Shown: in pieces, positions 1-5,258 of the stretch
How the letters are laid out: each line of letters opens with the position of its first letter
Position numbering within the stretch: position 1 is the stretch's first letter
Assembly (NCBI GenBank): GCA_013695405.1
Contig: JACDAO010000473.1
Coordinates: 1-5,258 of the forward strand
Length of the DNA stretch: 5,258 nt
Source: Acidobacteriota bacterium
Lineage (GTDB): Bacteria; Acidobacteriota; Vicinamibacteria; Vicinamibacterales; Vicinamibacteraceae
Direction: 5' to 3'
The notes under the pieces: generated by a model
What the model saw: the letters and a program-made list of their open reading frames with translations, nothing else
Told to the model about the DNA's origin: nothing
Database searches by the model: none
Program-made: the position numbers and the translations under genes

Positions 1-656
1 TCGAGTTGCTCGGCCGTCGAGTAGCGCTCGTGAAAGGGCGTCGTCACCACGCCCGGCGACACGGCATTCACGCGGATGTTGTCGGCAGCGAGTTCGCGCG
101 CCCAGCCGTGCGTGGCGGTCGAGATGAACCCCTTCGCCGCGGCATAGAGCACTGCGCCGCCGGCGCCGCCGGTGCGTGCCGCGATCGAGCTGACGTTGAT
201 GATCGCGCCACCGCCCAGACGCCGCATGATCGGCGCTACCTCGTGGACGAACAGCACCACCTGCGTCACGTTCAGCGCCAGCACCTCCTGCAGGTGCGCC
301 TCGGAGTAGTCGGCGATGCTCCTGCGTCCGAGCATCCCGCCGGCGTTGTTGATCAGCACGTCGATCCGCCCGAACCGCGCCATCGTCTCGGCGACGATGC
401 GTGGGACGGTGGCGGCGTGACCGAGGTCGCCCTGCGTGAGCACGGTCTCCGCGCCATGTGCCTGCGCGGCGCTGGCGACGGCCTGGGCCTCGGTGGCGCT
501 GGCGTTGTAGTGCAGGGCCAGCTTGCAGCCCGCCCGAGCGAACGCCACGGCGGCCGCGGCGCCGATGCCGGTCGACGCGCCGGTGATCAGGACGACGCGA
601 TCGCGCAGGTCGGTGGCAGTGGTCGTGGCGGGTGCAGGTTCGGGATTCGACGTCAT
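1..656 (-). CDS. Classical SDR-family NAD(P)-dependent oxidoreductase, 3'-truncated by window edge
   Basis: Cytosolic Rossmann-fold oxidoreductase of the classical short-chain dehydrogenase/reductase family; 218 residues are visible and the C-terminus is off the left edge (family length about 250). I translated the minus strand myself. In order: an unusual Pro/Ala/Thr-rich N-terminal extension (residues 1-16), nucleotide-binding TGASTGIG at 25-32, D77 in the GDL segment, NNAGG at 103-107, catalytic Asn in LALNV (N129), catalytic Ser in NVSS (S157 most likely), the Y171-x3-K175 pair in YAAAK, and PGVVTTPF at 201-208. The full catalytic tetrad N-S-Y-K is therefore present. The ATG at 656 has a good GGAGAG ribosome site 9 nt upstream. 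Sequence motifs do not reveal the substrate; FabG-like, sugar and sterol dehydrogenases share them. It is divergent from the NTF2-like gene with a 71-bp gap. Family call is firm; specific reaction is unknown. Confidence 0.93.
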   Translation of the reverse strand, partial: MTSNPEPAPATTTATDLRDRVVLITGASTGIGAAAAVAFARAGCKLALHYNASATEAQAVASAAQAHGAETVLTQGDLGHAATVPRIVAETMARFGRIDVLINNAGGMLGRRSIADYSEAHLQEVLALNVTQVVLFVHEVAPIMRRLGGGAIINVSSIAARTGGAGGAVLYAAAKGFISTATHGWARELAADNIRVNAVSPGVVTTPFHERYSTAEQL

Positions 657-665
657 CGAAGCGTA

Positions 666-671
666 CTCTCC
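666..671 (-). promoter_or_regulatory. Ribosome binding site of the SDR gene
   Basis: Read on the minus strand this is GGAGAG, followed by 9 nt and then the ATG at 656. It supports that ATG over other in-frame candidates. I see no convincing -35/-10 pair in the 71-bp divergent gap (657-727). Confidence 0.6.
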
Positions 672-727
672 ATCACGGTCACCATGTCAGCGTGGGCGCA
701 GCGTGCGCCGCATGGCATTGTAGTGGC

Positions 728-1276
728 GTGACCACCCGACTTGACAGGCAGCGACTCGCGAGCCGCATCGTGACATTGGTCGTCGCAGTGAGCACGGCGG
801 TGACCGTCCTGGCCAGCGCGGCCGCGGCTGCGCAAACCATCACACCGCAGACGGACGAGCAGGCGGCAATCCTCGCCGTCGTCGATCGGTTCATGCACGC
901 CGTCTCGGCGAACGACGCGGCGGCCATGTCGGCGCTTCGCCTCGAGGGTGGCTTCACTATCGTCGAAAGGCCCGGCCCGTCGGGCGGAACGCTCGTCACG
1001 CGGCGCGTCTCCGCACCCTCGACCGGCAGCAGCACCGGCACTCGCCGTGAGCGGTACTGGGATCCGGTGGTCCACGTGCGCGGCAGCCTGGCCGTGGTCT
1101 GGACGCCCTACGAGTTCTGGACCAACGGCAAGACGTCGCACTGCGGCATCGACGTGTTCGACATGATCAAGGAGCAAGGCGCCTGGAAGATTGCCAACAT
1201 GATGTGGACCGTCGAACCGGACGCCTGCGCCGCGCTCCGACCGGCCGACAGCTCCCGAATGCGCCCGTCTCGGTGA
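728..1276 (+). CDS. Secreted NTF2-like (SnoaL/Lumazine_bd_2-type) protein
   Basis: Predicted 182-residue exported protein with one NTF2-like cone-shaped domain. The chosen start is GTG at 728. It gives a clean signal peptide: positive n-region (R4, R7, R9, R13), hydrophobic core at about 14-30, and an Ala run ending near residue 35, with likely cleavage before Q36. The mature part begins with a helix typical of the fold (EQAAILAVVDRF, 44-55, then HAVSANDAAAM at 57-67). Beta strands follow: FTIVE at 76-80, RYWDPVVHVRGSLAVVWTPY at 109-128 and IDVFDMIKEQGAWKIANMMW at 141-160. C139 and C167 could pair outside the cytoplasm. The reading frame stays open upstream to an ATG at 632, but that start would overlap the divergent SDR gene and bury the signal peptide. 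The family includes ketosteroid-isomerase-like enzymes and many non-catalytic binding proteins; no catalytic set can be assigned. Ribosome site is weak. Confidence 0.82.
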   Translation: MTTRLDRQRLASRIVTLVVAVSTAVTVLASAAAAAQTITPQTDEQAAILAVVDRFMHAVSANDAAAMSALRLEGGFTIVERPGPSGGTLVTRRVSAPSTGSSTGTRRERYWDPVVHVRGSLAVVWTPYEFWTNGKTSHCGIDVFDMIKEQGAWKIANMMWTVEPDACAALRPADSSRMRPSR

Positions 1277-1294
1277 GCCGCCGGGGCCAGCGCC

Positions 1295-1488
1295 GCGGGT
1301 GGCGAGGCGGCGCCGCACGCGAACGGCCTGTGGAGCCGCCCGCCGTGATGCGCGAAGACCGTCGCGCCGTCGAGTGTCAGGCCTGGGGCTGGGGGTCCCC
1401 AGGCACGTGGTTCGGTCGCACGACGGCGCGACGGGCTTCCGGGCGGCGGAACCGGCCGCGAGCGTTGGCGGCGAATCGCCACCCGCGC
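1295..1488 (+). repeat. Palindromic intergenic repeat, copy A (MITE/REP-like)
   Basis: This 194-bp element matches copy B at 2671-2864 base for base with 14 mismatches and no gaps (about 93% identity). It begins with an 11-bp terminal inverted repeat, GCGGGTGGCGA (1295-1305), matched by its complement at 1476-1486; in this copy the pairing extends to 12 bp (1294 with 1487). Nested inside are further complementary arms: 1335-1342 with 1440-1447 (8 bp), 1354-1372 with 1421-1439 (18 of 19 positions pair), and an apical hairpin at 1381-1404. It fills nearly all of the gap between two convergent genes, starting 18 bp after the NTF2-like stop codon and ending directly next to the flavoprotein stop codon. 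No obvious target-site duplication is visible. No transposase gene is present, so if mobile it would depend on enzymes elsewhere. Confidence 0.9.
1381..1404. other. Apical stem-loop of repeat copy A
   Basis: An 8-bp perfect stem, GCCTGGGG against CCCCAGGC, with an 8-nt G-rich loop. The segment is identical in copy B (2757-2780). It lies between convergent genes and could slow or stop transcription from both sides, but no T-tract follows on either strand, so it is not called an intrinsic terminator. Confidence 0.6.
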
Positions 1489-2562
1489 TCACCCCTTGTC
1501 CCGCAGCGTCTCCCCTTCCCCCTTGGCCGGGCTGAAGGTCGCGTCGCGGTTCAAGCCGAGCTCCTGCTGCCGCGCCGGCGACGAGTCTGCCCTCGGCACA
1601 CCCGCCCGCATTCGCAGTTCACGCCACTTCAGCGACAGATTGGCGAGTCGGTGCGAAGGACGCTCGTGCCCGTAGGCGCGATATGCGCCCGGCGTTACCT
1701 GGCCTTTGGCGCGCACCACGCCGGCGAATCGGTCGGCCCACGCGTCGACGGCGTCGAGCACGGCCGGCCGCTCGACGAGATGCTCGGCCTGATTGTCGCT
1801 GTACGATTCGCCCTGGCCGAACTCGCAGTAGGTCCACAGCGCGTCGGGCACTTCGATCCCACCGTACCGGCACTGCCACACGAGCGGCGCATACGCGTCG
1901 CGGTTGTCGTCGAACGGCTCGCGCTCGGGCTCGAAGTAGTCGGGGTGCGCGAGGATCTTCGGCCGCCCGCTGGCGTCGAGTTCGTCGCCGCCGCCATCGC
2001 CGTAGCAAAAGAAGGCCGCTGTTCGTCCTTCGAGGTGGTTCTGCGAGAGTGGACGCCATTCCTCCGAGTGCTCCAGCTTCATCGCCAGCTCGGGGTCCTT
2101 GTGCGCGATCAGGTCCTCGCGCGGGTTGCCGCCATTCATGCACACCAGGCGATCGAACATCAGCTTCAGGTTGCTCGACGGCGCATACCAGTTGATGGGC
2201 CCGATGATCGCCCAGGCGTCGGCCAGATCGAGGCGTGCGTAGAGGTCGAGATCCCACATCAGGTCGGGCTCGCCCTTGTTGTCCGGCTCGTAGCAGTTAC
2301 AGGGCCACACGCACAGCGCCATCGAGGTGGACACGCAGGCGTTGCAACTCTGGATGCGCGCCCGTCCGTAGACGTTGCCGAGGTCCTCGACGTCGATTTC
2401 CCAGTCCTGGGGCAGTCGGTCGGCGACGCGCCAGGCCAGCGATCGGGCCTTGCCGTCCACACCGGGGCAGTTGTACTGGCGGCGGTTCGATCCGGCAATC
2501 ACCAGCACGCGAAACGGTCGGTCCCCCGGCGCTCGAGCGCCGTTGCGGTCATCGGGCGTCAT
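1489..2562 (-). CDS. Flavodoxin-fold / NADPH-dependent FMN reductase-like protein with Cys cluster
   Basis: Predicted 357-residue cytosolic flavoprotein, longer than simple FMN reductases (about 180-200). The N-terminal half has the flavodoxin-like fold: strand RVLVIAGSNRR (18-28) with the FMN phosphate loop and its Ser/Lys positions (S25, K38), WEIDVEDL at 54-61, and DAWAIIGPINWYAPSSNLK at 115-133, the usual loop beside the isoalloxazine ring. Between them is a cysteine cluster, C73-x2-C76-x7-C84-x3-C88-x-C90, recalling the Fe-S ligands of iron-sulfur flavoproteins, though the spacing differs from the archaeal ISF type. The C-terminal 170 residues are not recognised. The ATG at 2562 is chosen because GGAGGAGAG lies directly before it; an in-frame ATG at 2589 would add nine residues (MIAYSTGGE) encoded partly by that same ribosome site. 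The gene is flanked on both sides by copies of the palindromic repeat. Electron donor, substrate and presence of an Fe-S cluster are unproven. Confidence 0.85.
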   Translation of the reverse strand: MTPDDRNGARAPGDRPFRVLVIAGSNRRQYNCPGVDGKARSLAWRVADRLPQDWEIDVEDLGNVYGRARIQSCNACVSTSMALCVWPCNCYEPDNKGEPDLMWDLDLYARLDLADAWAIIGPINWYAPSSNLKLMFDRLVCMNGGNPREDLIAHKDPELAMKLEHSEEWRPLSQNHLEGRTAAFFCYGDGGGDELDASGRPKILAHPDYFEPEREPFDDNRDAYAPLVWQCRYGGIEVPDALWTYCEFGQGESYSDNQAEHLVERPAVLDAVDAWADRFAGVVRAKGQVTPGAYRAYGHERPSHRLANLSLKWRELRMRAGVPRADSSPARQQELGLNRDATFSPAKGEGETLRDKG

Positions 2563-2571
2563 CTCTCCTCC
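2563..2571 (-). promoter_or_regulatory. Strong Shine-Dalgarno deciding the flavoprotein start
   Basis: On the minus strand this reads GGAGGAGAG immediately before the ATG at 2562. Spacing is short (4 nt after GGAGG) but the match is the best in the window. The alternative ATG at 2589 has only GGAG about 10 nt upstream. Confidence 0.55.
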
Positions 2572-2618
2572 AGTCGAATACGCAATCATGTGCTGACGGC
2601 TCCGGCGCCGGCAAGGTC

Positions 2619-2647
2619 AACCGGCCGCGAGCGTCGGTGACGAATCG
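2619..2647 (+). repeat. Remnant of the palindromic repeat (right-end fragment)
   Basis: These 29 bp match the right-hand part of copy B (2826-2854) at 27 of 29 positions and of copy A (1450-1478) at 26 of 29. The match stops before the terminal inverted repeat is complete. It has the same orientation as both full copies, 23 bp upstream of copy B, suggesting an older, decayed insertion or a tandem array that lost most of one unit. Confidence 0.7.
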
Positions 2648-2670
2648 TGAGATCGAGGCGGCTCATCGGT

Positions 2671-2864
2671 GCGGGTGGCGAGGCGGCGCCGCACGCGCGC
2701 GGCCTGCGGAGCCGCCCGTCGTGATGCACGAAGACCGTCGCGTAGTCGAGTGTCACGCCTGGGGCTGGGGGTCCCCAGGCACGTGGTCCGGTCGCACGAC
2801 GGAGCGACGGTCTTCCGGGCGGCGGAACCGGTCGCGAGCGTCGGCGACGAATCGCCACCCGCGC
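2671..2864 (+). repeat. Palindromic intergenic repeat, copy B (MITE/REP-like)
   Basis: Direct-orientation partner of copy A, offset by exactly 1376 bp. Terminal inverted repeats are at 2671-2681 and 2852-2862 (11 bp, perfect). Inner arms are 2730-2748 with 2797-2815: the outer 12 pairs are perfect, but three positions near the apex (2748 side excluded; 2742-2744) no longer form Watson-Crick pairs. The apical hairpin is at 2757-2780. Unlike copy A it lies in the divergent region between the flavoprotein and MepK-like genes, so it separates or contributes to their promoters. Together with the remnant and short flanks it accounts for most of the 372-bp gene-free stretch 2563-2934. No protein is convincingly encoded here, although several frames happen to be open. 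Confidence 0.9.
2757..2780. other. Apical stem-loop of repeat copy B
   Basis: Identical 8-bp stem and G-rich 8-nt loop as in copy A. Here it sits about 155 bp upstream of the MepK-like start and about 195 bp upstream of the flavoprotein start, in a position where it could affect DNA structure or leader RNA rather than termination. Confidence 0.55.
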
Positions 2865-2870
2865 GACTCC

Positions 2871-2919
2871 CTCGATCGAGCGCACGCGTCCCTCCCGCTG
2901 AGCCTGGTCCGCGGTCCGC
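2871..2919 (+). promoter_or_regulatory. Possible regulatory motifs upstream of the MepK-like gene
   Basis: The 70 bp between copy B and the GTG start hold a perfect 10-bp palindrome, CTCGATCGAG (2871-2880), and a head-to-tail duplication of GGTCCGC (2906-2912 and 2913-2919). Either could be a protein-binding site, but both are short and can arise by chance in such GC-rich DNA. No clear -35/-10 pair is seen; TATGGT at 2924-2929 is only a weak -10 match. Confidence 0.2.
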
Positions 2920-2934
2920 AAGGTATGGTGAGAT

Positions 2935-3459
2935 GTGGACCGGCGCCTGTTCCTCCGCATGCTCGCCAGCACTGCGCCGACCCTGTCGCTCCCGACGAAG
3001 GCCGCCGGCGCCGTCGAGTCGCGCGAGTTGCGGTTCAGTCACCTGCACACCCGCGAGCAGCTCGAAGTCACGTACTGGAAGGGCGGCCGGTACCTCCCCT
3101 CGGCGATGGCCGACATCCGGCACCTCCTTCGCGACTTCCGCACCGGGCAGGCCCGCACCATCGACCCGCGCCTGCTCGACCTGCTGCACGACCTGAAGCG
3201 CGCCACCGGCAGTCGCAAGCCGTTCGAGGTGATCTCGGGCTACCGGTCACCGGCCACCAATCGCCAACTGCGCGCCCGCAGCGAAGGCGTCGCCGGGGCC
3301 AGCCTGCACATGCAGGGACGGGCCATCGACATCCGCCTCGGCGACGTCGCGCTGGCGACCTTGCGCGACACCGCGCGGGCGATGAAGCGCGGCGGGGTCG
3401 GCTACTATGCGGCCTCGAATTTCGTCCACGTCGACACCGGCCGCGTTCGTACCTGGTAG
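2935..3459 (+). CDS. MepK/YcbK-like murein DD/LD-endopeptidase (DUF882, peptidase M15-type), Tat-exported
   Basis: Predicted 174-residue periplasmic zinc peptidase that would cleave peptide cross-links in peptidoglycan, as the related E. coli MepK (YcbK, about 180 residues) does. The N-terminus is a Tat-type signal: DRRLFLR at 2-8 (twin Arg), then a weakly hydrophobic stretch and A-rich end near 26. The catalytic domain shows SGYRSPATNR at 101-110, zinc ligands H125 and D132 in the H-x6-D motif (SLHMQGRAID), and the second metal/catalytic motif HVD at 165-167 close to the C-terminus. All expected family residues are in place, so the enzyme looks intact. GTG at 2935 is the first possible start: an in-frame TGA sits at 2929-2931. 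The ribosome site is poor (AAGG, 11 nt upstream). It is divergent from the flavoprotein gene with repeat copy B between them, and convergent with the ankyrin gene, 30 bp apart. Confidence 0.9.
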   Translation: MDRRLFLRMLASTAPTLSLPTKAAGAVESRELRFSHLHTREQLEVTYWKGGRYLPSAMADIRHLLRDFRTGQARTIDPRLLDLLHDLKRATGSRKPFEVISGYRSPATNRQLRARSEGVAGASLHMQGRAIDIRLGDVALATLRDTARAMKRGGVGYYAASNFVHVDTGRVRTW

Positions 3460-3489
3460 CCGCCGCTCAGCGCAATAATTCCGTCTAGT

Positions 3490-4242
3490 CTAGCGGCCGC
3501 CCTTCGCGAGCAGCCACTGCGCGACGTCGTCCGCGCCGCTGCGTCGTGCCGCGCCGAGCGCCGTCAATCCATCGTAGCCAATCCAGTTGATGTCAGCGCC
3601 TCGCCCGAGCAGGTACTCGGCAGCCTCGCGTTGCCCGCCATGACAGGCGCACCAGAACGCCTTGGTGATTTCGGCGGCCGGAACGGTCTCGTCGGTCATC
3701 AGGTTGGCCACGCGGTCCATCAACCCGAGTGCCGCGGCCTGCCACAGCGTCGCCTGCGCGCCGCGCTCGATCAGTCGTCGCGCGGCTTTCCACTGGCCGA
3801 AGGCGACGGCGTCGGCGAGCGGCGTGCCACCGGCGATCACCGCGCCAGCGGCCTCGATGTTTGCACCGGCGTCCAGCAGCGCGTCGAGCACGGCCACGTC
3901 GTCGCTGCTCGCCGCCCAATGCAGGGGCGTCTCGGTGTGCCTGGACTCGAACCGCGCATTGACATCCGCGCCGGCAGCCACCAGCACCGCCACGGTCTCG
4001 GCGCCGCGTGGCAAATTGCCCGGCCAATCGGTGGCGATGTGCAGCAGGCTGCGCGACATCGCCTGCGTGTCGTCACCGCTGCCGCACCCGCTGGTGATGC
4101 GTGCCGTGGCCAGGCCAGGGTGCGACGCGAGCATCTGCCGCAGCGCCTCCACGTCACCCTGCCGGACGACTTCACACACCTGACGCGCGATCGGCGTGTC
4201 CTCCGCGATCCGCCCCGGCGGGTTCTCGGTCATGGCGGCCAT
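3490..4242 (-). CDS. Ankyrin-repeat protein
   Basis: Predicted 250-residue soluble protein with no signal peptide or membrane segment, built almost wholly from ankyrin repeats. Visible units: a degenerate first helix pair at about 17-45 (VCEVVRQGDVEALRQMLASHP), a unit at 65-97 (LLHIATDW ... VLVAAGADVNAR), a canonical unit at 104-131 (TPLHWAASSDDVAVLDALLDAGANIE), another at 139-163 (TPLADAVAFGQWKAARRLIERGA), a divergent one at 165-183, and two C-terminal units at 194-220 (AFWCACHGGQREAAEYLLGRGADINW) and 225-248. Such repeats bind proteins; no catalytic domain is attached, so the partner is unknown. The ATG at 4242 begins 34 bp after the stop codon of the NamZ-like gene on the same strand, so co-transcription is likely. 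An ATG at 4233 (MTENPPG) is equally possible; neither has a clear ribosome site. Confidence 0.88.
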   Translation of the reverse strand: MAAMTENPPGRIAEDTPIARQVCEVVRQGDVEALRQMLASHPGLATARITSGCGSGDDTQAMSRSLLHIATDWPGNLPRGAETVAVLVAAGADVNARFESRHTETPLHWAASSDDVAVLDALLDAGANIEAAGAVIAGGTPLADAVAFGQWKAARRLIERGAQATLWQAAALGLMDRVANLMTDETVPAAEITKAFWCACHGGQREAAEYLLGRGADINWIGYDGLTALGAARRSGADDVAQWLLAKGGR

Positions 4243-4276
4243 TGTGGCGCATTCGCTGGCCAGGTCGGCCCGCGGC

Positions 4277-5258
4277 TCAGCGATACAACAGGTAGGGCCG
4301 ACGCGACGTCACGAACGCGTCGGCCTCGCGGTCCCATGCCTCGAGCAGCGGCGGCAGCTGCCCATCGTCGATCGCTCGCCTGGCCTTGTCGGAGCCGGTC
4401 AGCCGGTCGATCGACGGGCCCCACGCGAACTCCTGCGGATGGTGCCGCTTGATGGCGTCGATCAGGATCAGCGCGGTGCGCACCGGCCGGTAGCGCATTC
4501 GGTCGGTGACCACCAGACGGAGGCCGGCGATGGTCTGCCCCGGGAACTTGGCGGCGCTGGCCGCGACGGCCATGGTGACCGGCTCGAAGCGGATGCCCGG
4601 CAACTGCATCGCGTTCATCAGCCCGGCGACCGCTGGCGCATCCAGCCACGAGGCGCCAATCTGCTCGAACGGCCGGTCGGTGCCACGCCCCTCGGTCAGG
4701 TTGGTGCCTTCGAAGTAGACCGTGCCCGGATAGCTCGTCAGCGCGGCGAGCGAGCGCAGGTTCGGCGACGGGTTGACCCATGGCAGGCCCGTGTCGTCGC
4801 GCCACTGCGCACGCTGCCAGCCGGCGGTGCGGACGACGATCAGGTCGGCGCCGATTCCGTAGGCATGGTTGAACAGCGCGGCCAGTTCGCCGACGGTCAT
4901 GCCGTGCCTCGCCGGGATCGGGTACATCCCGACGAACGACGCGTAGGCCTGGTCCAGTAGGGCGCCCTCGACGATCTCGCCGCCAATCGGGTTCGGCCGA
5001 TCCAGCACCACGAATGGGATGCCGCGCGTCACCGACGCCTTCATCGACAGCGCCATCGTCGACACGTAGGTCCAGGTCCGGCCGCCGACCTCCTGCAGGT
5101 CGTAGACCAGCACGTCGACGTCGGCGAGCATCGCGGCAGTCGGGCCGCGGTCTTCGGCCATGTACAGCGAATGCACCGGCACACCGGTCTTCGGGTCGAC
5201 CTCGTCGCTGATCTTCTCGCCGGCTGGCGCGTCGCCGCGGATGCCGTGCTCGGGGGCC
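4277..5258 (-). CDS. DUF1343 / NamZ-type exo-beta-N-acetylmuramidase, 5'-truncated by window edge
   Basis: The C-terminal 326 residues of a DUF1343 protein (full length about 400). Characterised members (Bacillus subtilis YbbC/NamZ, CAZy GH171) remove non-reducing-end MurNAc from peptidoglycan fragments during cell-wall recycling. The frame runs open to the right edge, and the first visible residues are the family signature APEHGIRGDAPAGEK, whose Glu in EHG is the proposed catalytic residue. Later hallmarks: DVLVYDLQEVGGRTWTY, VVLDRPNPIGG, ARHGMTVGELA, WVNPSPNLRS and YFEGTNLTEGRGTDRPFEQIGA, all intact. A start at the GTG at 5182 would lose the EHG motif, so it is not the true start. The signal peptide, if any, is off the window. 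It is followed 34 bp later by the ankyrin gene. Family is certain; exact substrate in this organism is inferred. Confidence 0.93.
   Translation of the reverse strand, partial: APEHGIRGDAPAGEKISDEVDPKTGVPVHSLYMAEDRGPTAAMLADVDVLVYDLQEVGGRTWTYVSTMALSMKASVTRGIPFVVLDRPNPIGGEIVEGALLDQAYASFVGMYPIPARHGMTVGELAALFNHAYGIGADLIVVRTAGWQRAQWRDDTGLPWVNPSPNLRSLAALTSYPGTVYFEGTNLTEGRGTDRPFEQIGASWLDAPAVAGLMNAMQLPGIRFEPVTMAVAASAAKFPGQTIAGLRLVVTDRMRYRPVRTALILIDAIKRHHPQEFAWGPSIDRLTGSDKARRAIDDGQLPPLLEAWDREADAFVTSRRPYLLYR

Noticed and set aside
740..745. Perfect TTGACA -35 box
   Set aside because: It lies inside the NTF2-like reading frame just after the GTG start, and no -10 hexamer is found 16-18 bp downstream.
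1381..1404. Intrinsic (rho-independent) terminator
   Set aside because: The stem is strong but no T-tract follows on either strand.
1295..1488. A small conserved protein encoded by the repeat
   Set aside because: Several frames are open in both copies. Eight of the 14 differences fall in one codon phase, against about 4.7 expected, which is too weak to claim coding selection from two copies. All products are Arg/Pro-rich, and the palindromic layout explains the conservation better.
653..1492. 279-codon minus-strand open frame antisense to the NTF2-like gene and copy A
   Set aside because: Arg/Asp-rich product without recognisable domain. The opposite strand has a signal peptide and an NTF2-like pattern.
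2602..2611. 10-bp palindrome CCGGCGCCGG upstream of the flavoprotein gene
   Set aside because: Made only of G and C, so expected often by chance at this base composition; no second copy or flanking operator pattern was seen.
1204..2640. 478-codon plus-strand open frame antisense to the flavoprotein gene
   Set aside because: Its translation is Arg/Val/Ala-rich with no domain, and it runs through both the flavoprotein gene and repeat copy A. The minus strand encodes clear FMN-reductase motifs, so this is a GC-driven shadow frame.
1277..2934. CRISPR array or tRNA/rRNA in the non-coding stretches
   Set aside because: The repeats are two long palindromic units far apart, not short regular repeats with spacers, and I see no tRNA cloverleaf or rRNA signature in any gap.
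2235..3488. 417-codon plus-strand open frame over the flavoprotein 5' end, copy B and the MepK-like gene
   Set aside because: Low-complexity Arg/Pro-rich translation crossing three unrelated features; the MepK-like frame carries the complete catalytic motif set.
3460..3489. Bidirectional terminator between the MepK-like and ankyrin genes
   Set aside because: The 30-bp gap has only a 6-bp possible stem (GCCGCT/AGCGGC) with a loop of over 20 nt and no T-tract.

Overview
The window is very GC-rich, with strong GC preference at third codon positions, GTG as well as ATG starts, and short gaps between genes on both strands. The gene set fits a free-living high-GC bacterium: a flavodoxin-fold protein with a Cys cluster, NTF2-like secreted protein, Tat-exported MepK-type peptidase, NamZ/DUF1343 muramidase and an ankyrin protein. 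Acidobacteriota (Vicinamibacteria-like) is my best guess, but it is inferred from overall style and no marker gene is present.

Layout. At 1-656 (minus) there is a classical short-chain dehydrogenase whose C-terminus lies off the left edge. Divergent from it, at 728-1276 (plus), is a small secreted NTF2-like protein. A 194-bp palindromic repeat (copy A, 1295-1488) fills the gap between this gene and a convergent flavodoxin-fold/FMN-reductase-like gene (1489-2562, minus). Upstream of that gene lie a 29-bp fragment of the repeat's right end (2619-2647) and a second full copy (copy B, 2671-2864), in the divergent promoter region shared with a MepK/YcbK-like peptidoglycan endopeptidase gene (2935-3459, plus). 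Convergent to the peptidase gene is a minus-strand pair: a DUF1343/NamZ-type exo-N-acetylmuramidase (4277-5258, 5' end off the right edge) followed 34 bp later by a cytosolic ankyrin-repeat protein (3490-4242).

How it fits together. The right half has a cell-wall theme: one predicted enzyme cuts peptide cross-links, another removes terminal MurNAc from glycan fragments, and the ankyrin protein is probably co-transcribed with the muramidase. The left half holds redox enzymes without an obvious shared pathway.

The most notable non-coding signal is the repeat. Its two copies are about 93% identical without any indel (14 mismatches in 194 bp), have 11-bp perfect terminal inverted repeats and can fold into a long nested hairpin. 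They lie in the same orientation on both sides of a single gene. This looks like a MITE- or REP/BIME-like dispersed element. No transposase or RAYT gene is visible here.
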